Assembly (NCBI GenBank): GCA_035516075.1
Contig: DATJAQ010000231.1
Span: 1 to 13,882, forward strand
DNA from: Gp13-AA77 sp035516075
Lineage (GTDB): Bacteria; Acidobacteriota; Terriglobia; UBA7540
Length of the DNA: 13,882 nt
Direction: 5' to 3'
Shown here: positions 6,865 through 12,044 of the stretch, one piece after another
Layout: each line of letters opens with the position of its first letter
Position numbering within the stretch: position 1 is the stretch's first letter
Position numbers and translations under genes: made by a program
Notes under the pieces: model-generated
Told to the model about the DNA's origin: nothing
The model's input: only the letters and a program-made list of their open reading frames with translations
Databases searched by the model: none

Positions 6865-7908
6865 TCACGGGCGCACGTGCGGCGAGTTCTCAAGATCCTG
6901 CAGCATTCCGAGCACCACCCGCCCCACCACTTCCAGACTCTGGGCGCTGCAGTGCTCGACCGTGTCCTGGGCGGTGTGCCAGTAAATATTCCAGTCCGGG
7001 TCGCCGGGCCGCGATCGGGCGTTGGGGCCGTAGTTGAAGTCGATGAGATCAACCGATGGCACGCCGGCGGCCAGCCAAGGGTCGTAATCGTCGCCCCCCA
7101 CCGTTATGTCCTGATTGAGGAAGTAGCTGCCGTATCCGAGACGGCGCGCGGCGCTGAATTCGACGTCGGTGAGCCAGGGTGTGGAGCCGGTATCCCGCCG
7201 GACGTCGAGCTTCGCGTCACCGATCATGTCGACCAGGATGAGCGCCTTCACGCGGTCGAGCCTACCTTCGGCTGAAAGACTCTGCACCAAGTGACGGCTG
7301 CCGTAATCGTTGTCGGTGCCCTGCCACTGCTGGAGTTGCGCCTCTTCACCGTCGAACCAGACCAGCCAGAGCGTATAGGGCAGGCGCTTGCCGGCCAGGA
7401 CGCGTCCCAACTCCAGCACCAATGCCGCGCTCGAGGCGCCGTCGTTGGCCCCTACGAAGCGGAACTTGTCGAAACGCTTGGTATCGTAATGCCCTGCCAC
7501 CACCACAATATCGGGAGACGTGCCGGGAATCCGCACCATGAGGTTCGCCATGTCGAGGCTGCCCACCGGCGTGGTGGCCGTGAACTTGTCTTCTTCCACT
7601 TTAAGGCCGCTCGCGGCCAGCTCGCGCTCGATGTAGTTCCGTGAATGCGCAAGCGCGTCGGAGCCCGCCGGTCGCGGCCCGAACGCCACCAGTGCCTTGA
7701 GATCGCGGAAGGCGCGCGCACCGTCGAAAGAGGCTAGACGTGCCGCCGCAGGCTGGCCCTTGCTCTCCTGTGGGTTCCGGCCTGCCCCAGCCTCGCGCGG
7801 TGGCCTACCCCATCCCGCCAGGGTCCAAAGCAGTGCAGCGAAGGCGGCGATGCAAGGCCCGCGGCGGCCTCCGGCTCGTGGTGTTCGGGTGCTGAGTCGA
7901 ACGCGCAC
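6865..7908 (-). CDS. M28-family zinc peptidase / glutaminyl-peptide cyclotransferase-like protein
   Basis: 347 residues. A basic start followed by a hydrophobic run (about 18-33) suggests export or an N-terminal anchor. The M28 core shows AGHYDTK (His140), GANDGASS (Asp156), WFDGEEA (Glu188-Glu189), ILVDMIGD (Asp227), GGDDYDPW (Asp273-Asp274) and YWHTAQDT (His311). WFDGEEA followed by YGSRHL, and DDY-PW-GVPSVDLI, resemble animal and bacterial glutaminyl cyclases more than aminopeptidases. The enzyme could form N-terminal pyroglutamate on exported proteins; aminopeptidase activity remains possible. The start is GTG at 7908, one codon after the tatC TAG and in the same frame. GGAGG lies 11 nt upstream inside tatC, so translational coupling is likely. 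It is part of the tat-led operon, which suits an exported enzyme. Confidence 0.85.
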   Translation of the reverse strand: MRVRLSTRTPRAGGRRGPCIAAFAALLWTLAGWGRPPREAGAGRNPQESKGQPAAARLASFDGARAFRDLKALVAFGPRPAGSDALAHSRNYIERELAASGLKVEEDKFTATTPVGSLDMANLMVRIPGTSPDIVVVAGHYDTKRFDKFRFVGANDGASSAALVLELGRVLAGKRLPYTLWLVWFDGEEAQLQQWQGTDNDYGSRHLVQSLSAEGRLDRVKALILVDMIGDAKLDVRRDTGSTPWLTDVEFSAARRLGYGSYFLNQDITVGGDDYDPWLAAGVPSVDLIDFNYGPNARSRPGDPDWNIYWHTAQDTVEHCSAQSLEVVGRVVLGMLQDLENSPHVRP

Positions 7909-7911
7909 TTC

Positions 7912-8739
7912 CTAGGAGGCCTCCGCCCGGGCTTGCTTGTCGCGACGGCGCTTCTTGAATTGCACCAGCCAGGAGAGTCCAATGCTCAGGATGTAAAGCC
8001 CCACCAGCGGAATCCAGACGATAAAGATTGAGGCCATGTCGTTCGTCGGCACGATAGCCGCAGCCACCACGGCCGTGATCAGCACCGCGTAGCGCACCTG
8101 GCGCCAGAGAAACTTCGGGGTGACGATGCCGAAGATGGAGAGCAACAGGATCACCACCGGCAGCTCGAACACCAGCCCCACCGCCACGATAATCGAGATG
8201 GCCAGGTCCCAATACTCGTTGATCGTGATCAGCGCCTGAAATTGACTGCCATAGCCCACCAGGAATTTGAGGGCCGCCGGAAAAGCCAGGGCCCACGCAA
8301 AGTAGCCGCCCACGGCAAACAGCAGCGTGGTGAGAGTGACAAACGGCCATACGTACTTCTTCTCGTGCCGGTACAGACCTGGAGAAACAAAAAGCCAGAG
8401 CTGCCACAGGATGAACGGCGAGGCCAGAAACAGGCCGCACATCAGCGCCAGCTTGATCATGAGGTTGAAGGGATCGACGGGATTGTTGTAAACGAGCTTG
8501 TCGGGAACGCCAAGCTGGTGCAGCGTCTGCGTCATGGGCCGCGCCAGGAAACTGTAGATATTGCGCGCGAAATAGAAGCAGATGCCGAAGCCGGCCAGCA
8601 ACGCCACCGCGGCGCGCAGCAGGCGCTGGCGCAACTCCTCGAGGTGCTCGAGGAACGACATCTGCTTGCCGGGGAGTTGGTCTTCCTTAGGATCGGGCGT
8701 CGGGTTCGCCGCGGGCGGGTTCTCGATGGTCGTGGCCAT
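7912..8739 (-). CDS. tatC: Sec-independent protein translocase TatC
   Basis: 275 residues with six predicted membrane segments. MSFLEHLEELRQRLL (27-41) is the signature N-terminal cytoplasmic helix that receives twin-arginine signals. FxxSPFILWQLWLFVSPGLYRHEKK (about 105-128) is the conserved first-loop/TM region, and a late IVPTNDMASIFIVWIPL segment is the TM5-TM6 signature. A basic tail (KKRRRDKQAR) ends the protein. It forms the receptor complex with TatB for export of folded proteins. ATG 8739 lies 53 nt inside tatB. ATG 8661, directly at MSFLEHLEEL, would remove a 26-residue Pro-rich extension and the overlap; neither has a strong Shine-Dalgarno. The next gene begins one codon after its stop. 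Confidence 0.95.
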   Translation of the reverse strand: MATTIENPPAANPTPDPKEDQLPGKQMSFLEHLEELRQRLLRAAVALLAGFGICFYFARNIYSFLARPMTQTLHQLGVPDKLVYNNPVDPFNLMIKLALMCGLFLASPFILWQLWLFVSPGLYRHEKKYVWPFVTLTTLLFAVGGYFAWALAFPAALKFLVGYGSQFQALITINEYWDLAISIIVAVGLVFELPVVILLLSIFGIVTPKFLWRQVRYAVLITAVVAAAIVPTNDMASIFIVWIPLVGLYILSIGLSWLVQFKKRRRDKQARAEAS

Positions 8740-9076
8740 TATCGGTGACCGTCTCGGTCAGTTCCGCAGGGGCGGCGGTGAGTTCGTGGTCCAGCTTCCG
8801 GATCTGTTCCTCGATCGTGCTGCCAATGTCCAGAATACCGCCCCGGCGCTCGCGAGTGTAAACCGGCGCCTGGCCCGGGATGTTCCGCGTACCCTGGGTC
8901 TCGCGGTCCAGGTTGCGAATCTCGTCCTCGAGCGAGTTCTTCAGTTCGTTGGAGGCGCGCCGCAGCTCACCCAGTCCTTTGCCAAGCACGCGGGCGATTT
9001 CGGGCAATTTCTTGGGCCCGAACAACAGAAAGGCGATGAACAGGATGAAGACGAACTCGAACCCGCCAGTAAACAA
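8687..9076 (-). CDS. tatB: Twin-arginine translocase subunit TatB (TatA/B family)
   Basis: 129 residues. One short N-terminal membrane helix carrying an early Glu (Glu7, FEFVFILFIAFLLF) is followed by the FGPKKLPE hinge and an amphipathic helix (IARVLGKGLGELRRASNELK), then an acidic soluble tail. The Glu in the membrane helix, the Pro after FG and the length favour TatB over TatA. It pairs with TatC in the receptor complex. The start is TTG at 9076 with GAGGG eight nucleotides upstream; no ATG gives the complete hydrophobic helix. Its 3' end overlaps tatC by 53 nt. A separate tatA is not in the window and may lie elsewhere, or this protein may serve both roles. Confidence 0.9.
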   Translation of the reverse strand: MFTGGFEFVFILFIAFLLFGPKKLPEIARVLGKGLGELRRASNELKNSLEDEIRNLDRETQGTRNIPGQAPVYTRERRGGILDIGSTIEEQIRKLDHELTAAPAELTETVTDNGHDHREPARGEPDARS

Positions 9077-9098
9077 TCGGGAAACCCTCGCAATGCCG

Positions 9099-9127
9099 AT
9101 GATAGGAGAGGCTCAGGGTGATGTCAA
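9099..9127 (-). promoter_or_regulatory. Sigma70 promoter of the tatB-tatC-M28-aroB-ubiE operon
   Basis: On the minus strand a perfect -35 TTGACA (9127-9122) is followed by a 17-nt spacer and TATCAT (9104-9099), five of six to the -10 consensus. The start point would be near 9092, leaving a short leader that contains GAGGG before the TTG start of tatB. It is the best promoter in the window and supports transcription of the five-gene run. Confidence 0.8.
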
Positions 9128-9150
9128 GGCTGCCGGGGCCGAGCCGCCTC

Positions 9151-9179
9151 TAGGCTTTGCGCGCGACCCTTTGTACAAT
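9151..9179 (+). promoter_or_regulatory. Candidate promoter for the CNBD-DUF1003 gene
   Basis: TACAAT at 9174-9179 is a good -10. Seventeen bases upstream TAGGCT (9151-9156) is only a three of six -35. A start near 9186 would give a leader of about 42 nt with GGGAGG before the ATG at 9228. The weak -35 may mean an activator or another sigma factor. It is back-to-back with the tat promoter, separated by about 25 bp. Confidence 0.4.
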
Positions 9180-9227
9180 GCTCGGCGCGGAGGGATCATC
9201 GGCTGTTTCCACCGCGGGAGGCCATCG

Positions 9228-10067
9228 ATGGCGTGCAACACTGATGTCTTGAAACATGTACCCCTCTTTGCTCTGCTCGACGAAGAAGAGGCGGCCGTGC
9301 TGGCGCAGCAGGTCGAAATCAAACAGTTCAAGCCGCGTCAAAGGATCTATAAGATCGGCGACCCGCCGGGGCCGGCTTACGTGATGGTGGCGGGACGGGT
9401 GCAGGTCAACACGGTCGACGAGGACCAACAGGAAGTGGTGGTGGACGAACCCGCTCACGGCGACTTCTTCGGCTTCGCCTCCATGCTGGAGCAGACGCCC
9501 CACCAGACCACGGCCATTGCCCTGGAAGAGACGGAATGTGTGGAAGTGAGCCGCGACGACATTGCCGTGCTGCTCGAGCGCAAGCCGATGGCCGGGATGG
9601 ACATGCTTACCGTGCTCGGCCGTCAGTTCCACGGCGCTCAGCAACTGGTGCGCGTTCGCGCCGCCCGCAACCCCAACGAAGTGATCGAGGAGCAGTCAAC
9701 CTTCGGGCAGCGCATCGCTGACTCCGTAGCCCAGTTTGGCGGCTCCTGGACGTTCATCATCACCTTCCTCACGGGTCTCGCTGTCTATACCGCGGTCAGC
9801 GTCAATCTGGGACGCCGTTCCTGGGACCCCTATCCGTTCATCCTGCTGAACCTATTCCTCTCCATGCTGGCCGCCCTTCAGGCGCCCGTCATCATGATGA
9901 GCCAGAACCGGCAGGACGTGAAAGACCGCCTGCGCGGCGAATTGGACTATAGCGTCAACCGGCGAGCTGAAACTGAGATTCAGGGCTTGTCCCGCAAGCT
10001 CAACCTGCTCGGCGACAAAATCGACGACCTCGAAGACCTTCTCCGCGAGCACACCGCGCGCGGCTAG
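9228..10067 (+). CDS. Cyclic-nucleotide-binding domain fused to DUF1003 membrane domain
   Basis: 279 residues. About 9-120 is a CRP-like cyclic-nucleotide-binding beta-roll (VPLFALLDEEEAAVLAQQVE, IYKIGDPPGPAYVMVAGRVQV, GDFFGFASMLEQTPHQTTAIALEETE, then DIAVLLERKP). The canonical phosphate-binding GE...R..A is altered to GDFFGFASML...TTA, so cAMP binding is doubtful. A linker (about 140-170) leads to two membrane helices (about 173-193 and 203-225) with WTFIITF and WDPYPFILLNLFLSMLAALQAPVIMMSQNRQ, characteristic of DUF1003. A heptad-like C-terminus follows (about 250-275). There is no DNA-binding domain. The wider open frame begins at 8880, but ATG 9228 has GGGAGG six nucleotides upstream and the first good residues. 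It is likely a membrane sensor of unknown output. Confidence 0.88.
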   Translation: MACNTDVLKHVPLFALLDEEEAAVLAQQVEIKQFKPRQRIYKIGDPPGPAYVMVAGRVQVNTVDEDQQEVVVDEPAHGDFFGFASMLEQTPHQTTAIALEETECVEVSRDDIAVLLERKPMAGMDMLTVLGRQFHGAQQLVRVRAARNPNEVIEEQSTFGQRIADSVAQFGGSWTFIITFLTGLAVYTAVSVNLGRRSWDPYPFILLNLFLSMLAALQAPVIMMSQNRQDVKDRLRGELDYSVNRRAETEIQGLSRKLNLLGDKIDDLEDLLREHTARG

Positions 10068-10141
10068 GCGCGATGACCGGCCGGACGCTCGCCACCGACC
10101 TCCTCAGGGCAGGCCGAGCAGCGTGCGGAGCGCACTAATCG

Positions 10142-10166
10142 GGCGCCCGGCTTTAGCCGTGGCGCC
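10142..10166. repeat. Strong intergenic hairpin (REP-like or terminator stem)
   Basis: GGCGCCCGGC (10142-10151) pairs with GCCG and GGCGCC (10156-10166) across loop TTTA, with one bulged T at 10160, giving ten pairs. It lies 75 nt after the CNBD-DUF1003 stop and about 70 nt before the TlpA-like gene. No T run follows, so it may be a factor-dependent terminator, an RNA-stabilising stem, or a member of a dispersed repeat family with a GGCTTTAGCC core. Confidence 0.5.
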
Positions 10167-10236
10167 AGATCCCGCTGCGGAACCGCGGCACAGCGTCTTG
10201 CGTAACCCCTTCTGGAATCTCACAGGCGTTGTGCGT

Positions 10237-11124
10237 ATGAAGAGGACGATCATCTTGGCCGTTGCCGACATCCTGACTGGGTTGGCGGCCCTGCTTCTGT
10301 TTGTACTTGCCGACAATTATTTTCACGTGGGCGCCGACCTGCGCGTCGCGGTGAGTGTGCTCGCGGTTCTGTATCTTGGCGCGGGGCTGGCGCGCGGGGC
10401 CGTCCGTCCGGAAAACGCCTGCCTGAAAGGGCTCCTGGTGAGCTCGGGCGCCTCGGTGGTACTGCTCATCCTGGGATTGAATTCGATTAATCCGGCCGTC
10501 CTCGCCATGCTGCTGCTGATTTTGAATGGGTTCACCGTGTGCGGGGTGCGCGTGCGGCATCTCTGGGCGGCACACTCTGCGGCGGGAGCAAGCGCGACGG
10601 CGGTTGTCTCCCTGGCAGCACTTGTCGTTCTCGCGGCGGCCGTCATCCCCGCACTCACCACGCGAGTCGCTACGCGTAAGATGAGCGCGCCCGCGCCCGC
10701 ATTTTCCATCAGCGGGCTCGACGGCACCGAGATCAGTTCCTCCGCCTTCCGGGGGCGGGTGGTTGTCCTCGATTTTTGGGCGACGTGGTGTCTCCCGTGT
10801 CGCAGGGAGCTGCCGGAGTTGGAAAAAGTCTATCAGCGCTACGAGGGGAACTCGAATGTCAGCTTCTGGGCCGTCGATGTGCAGAAAAATGGCGAGACGC
10901 CGGAAAAAGCGCGAGATTTCATGAAGAAAGCCGGCTACACGCTGCCCGTCGCCTGCGGCAGCGAGAAGTCACTCGCCGGGCTCGGTGTGGAAGCCTTTCC
11001 GTCGCTCGTCATCATCGACAGGGCGGGACGGATACGTCTCGTGCACACCGGCTACGACGGCTCGGAACACTTCCAAGCCGAGCTCTCCAAAGATATCGAC
11101 GCCCTGCTCGACGAGCGACCCTGA
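10237..11124 (+). CDS. Membrane-anchored TlpA/ResA-like thioredoxin with N-terminal polytopic domain
   Basis: 295 residues. About five hydrophobic segments (near 4-24, 34-54, 65-82, 87-106 and 120-141) are followed by a thioredoxin-fold domain from about 150. FWATWCLPCRRELPELEKVY carries the CxxC (Cys185, Cys188), and GVEAFPSLVIID carries the cis-proline (Pro255). Such domains face the periplasm and reduce disulfides, for example in cytochrome c maturation or peroxide defence. The membrane part matches no family I recognise and lacks the paired cysteines of DsbD/CcdA, so its electron source is unclear. ATG 10237 is chosen because it immediately precedes the first hydrophobic helix (MKRTIILAVADIL). 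The frame opens at GTG 10123 with a 38-residue prefix that looks non-coding and contains the hairpin. The Shine-Dalgarno is weak for either start. Confidence 0.82.
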   Translation: MKRTIILAVADILTGLAALLLFVLADNYFHVGADLRVAVSVLAVLYLGAGLARGAVRPENACLKGLLVSSGASVVLLILGLNSINPAVLAMLLLILNGFTVCGVRVRHLWAAHSAAGASATAVVSLAALVVLAAAVIPALTTRVATRKMSAPAPAFSISGLDGTEISSSAFRGRVVVLDFWATWCLPCRRELPELEKVYQRYEGNSNVSFWAVDVQKNGETPEKARDFMKKAGYTLPVACGSEKSLAGLGVEAFPSLVIIDRAGRIRLVHTGYDGSEHFQAELSKDIDALLDERP

Positions 11125-11175
11125 CGGTTGCGAATAACTTCCCCCGCCGCGCGCCCGCCCCTCCTCATTTCGTCC

Positions 11176-11204
11176 TTGACAATCCCGTTTACTTGATGTA
11201 TACG
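11176..11204 (+). promoter_or_regulatory. Sigma70 promoter without an obvious gene
   Basis: A perfect TTGACA (11176-11181), a 17-nt spacer and TATACG (11199-11204, four of six and containing TATA) make a good promoter. Transcription would begin near 11211 and run into the repeat region. It lies 52 nt after the TlpA-like gene on the same strand. Confidence 0.6.
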
Positions 11205-11218
11205 TATCTTGTGGATAC
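11198..11218. promoter_or_regulatory. Operator-like inverted repeats over the -10/start region
   Basis: GTATC (11204-11208) and GATAC (11214-11218) form a perfect inverted repeat around five bases. ATACGTAT (11200-11207) is a perfect 8-bp palindrome overlapping the -10, and GTATAC (11198-11203) is another. Symmetric sites here would block polymerase, so a repressor is likely. The A+T-rich GTATxC style would suit a PadR/GntR-type winged-helix regulator, but no such gene is in the window and this is inference. Confidence 0.5.
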
Positions 11219-11423
11219 CCAGAAGGAGTGCGCCTGGCTCGTGGGTGCGGCGGTATCCGACCCCGGCCCCGAAATGTCAGTCAGCGGCCATCCCATCTAC
11301 CTGGTATCTGGTGGTCGTGCGAAGATGCAACGGCGAGGCGCAATCAGCCGAGAACCAGCTATGGCCGAACTCTTGGGGCGAGATGCTGGACAAAAACCGT
11401 ATCAAACTCGATCGAGGACCTCA

Positions 11424-11553
11424 AAAACGAATTGGACTCTACATCTCCACTGCTATCAACAAGATACATGGATTTTATGAAAACGAATTATCGTGGTTAA
11501 GCTTCTGAAGATAAACGGGTTAAGATGGGATCAGCGGTTTTCATTCATTCGCG
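11424..11553. repeat. Imperfect tandem repeat, copy 1 (period 144 nt)
   Basis: This 130-nt segment aligns with copy 2 (11568-11697) without gaps; hand counting gives 93 of 130 identical. Both begin AAAACGAATTGGACT and end TTTTCATTCATTCGCG. AAAACGAATT recurs 56 nt into each copy (11480 and 11624). It is clearly richer in A+T than the flanks. Confidence 0.8.
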
Positions 11554-11567
11554 GCGCTGGCGGCACG

Positions 11568-11697
11568 AAAACGAATTGGACTGTGCATCTATCTTGTTTT
11601 CAAAAAGATACGCGAAATTTTCAAAAACGAATTGCAGGGGTTAATCGATTGAAGGCAAAAGGGTTAGTGGACGATATGTCGTTTTCATTCATTCGCG
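11568..11697. repeat. Imperfect tandem repeat, copy 2, with decayed third start
   Basis: This is the second copy, 14 nt after copy 1. It is followed at 11701 by ACGAAAAGGCAATT, which resembles the ACGAAAACGAATT that opens copy 2, so a third copy may have begun there and decayed. The 37 mismatches with copy 1 fall almost equally on the three codon positions of the longest shared frame (12, 12, 13 by hand count), which argues against conserved coding. Confidence 0.75.
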
Positions 11698-11905
11698 CGC
11701 ACGAAAAGGCAATTCTAAAGGACTTAGCCTATGCGGCCTCTGAATTTGGCTTACGCCGCCACGAGGTCGGGTCTTCAACCCAGCCGTCCGGGTCTATGAT
11801 CAGCGCGACGGGATTCCCGCCAGAGGCGATTGGCCGAAACTGCACCGAAACGCCGCTGGGGGTGTCCTCGTCGGCTCCGACGCGGGCCTGCGAAGCTCGA
11901 AGCCG

Positions 11906-11931
11906 GCCGGGGGCTCCCTGGCACCTTTTTT
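11906..11931 (+). terminator. Rho-independent terminator-like hairpin
   Basis: GCCGGG (11906-11911) pairs with CCTGGC (11917-11922), including one G-T wobble, across a five-base loop, followed by ACC and TTTTTT (11926-11931). It would end a plus-strand transcript coming from the 11176 promoter and insulate the S41 gene that follows. Confidence 0.5.
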
Positions 11932-12013
11932 ATGCATCCAACCCGATGTGGCCGCGCCGGCTCCGGGGGTGGCGCCGCGTGGCCGGTCTTTGAGCGGGGG
12001 TGTATGGGAAGCG

Positions 12014-12022
12014 TGCTATACT
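12014..12022 (+). promoter_or_regulatory. Candidate extended -10 promoter of the S41 protease gene
   Basis: TGC followed by TATACT (12017-12022) is an extended -10 with five of six consensus bases. No matching -35 is at the right distance. The transcript start would be near 12029, leaving a leader of about 16 nt with GGAAGGAG before the ATG at 12045. Confidence 0.4.
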
Positions 12023-12044
12023 CTGCACCAGCGGAAGGAGTGTC

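Larger units (their letters stand above)
11125..12044. other. 920-nt gene-free region with promoter, tandem repeat and terminator
   Basis: No convincing protein gene lies here. Overlapping small plus frames (11228-11500, 11209-11508, 11241-11480, 11493-11993) have no recognisable family, and each of the first three is stopped inside the first repeat copy. The region contains, in order, a strong promoter with operator-like repeats, a Shine-Dalgarno AGAAGGAG at 11221, GC-rich unassigned sequence to about 11420, an A+T-rich tandem repeat to about 11700, a terminator-like hairpin at 11906 and the promoter area of the S41 protease gene. It could be a decayed gene, a structured non-coding RNA or the scar of a mobile element. 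Confidence 0.6.

Noticed and set aside
5844..7037. A 397-codon plus-strand open frame opposite aroB
   Set aside because: It is the complement of the well-supported aroB and peptidase genes, is His/Arg/Ala-rich and has no recognisable domain.
6840..7052. N-terminal extension of AroB up to 7052
   Set aside because: It overlaps the conserved 3' part of the peptidase gene and its residues are out-of-frame shadow; AroB proteins begin close to MRRFVV.
11228..11500. 90-codon gene starting GTG in the orphan unit
   Set aside because: The start overlaps the Shine-Dalgarno itself, the translation is Arg-rich and unlike any family, and the frame ends inside the first repeat copy.
11424..11714. CRISPR array
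   Set aside because: Only two diverged copies about 130 nt long with a 14-nt separation; no short exact repeats with regular spacers and no cas genes.
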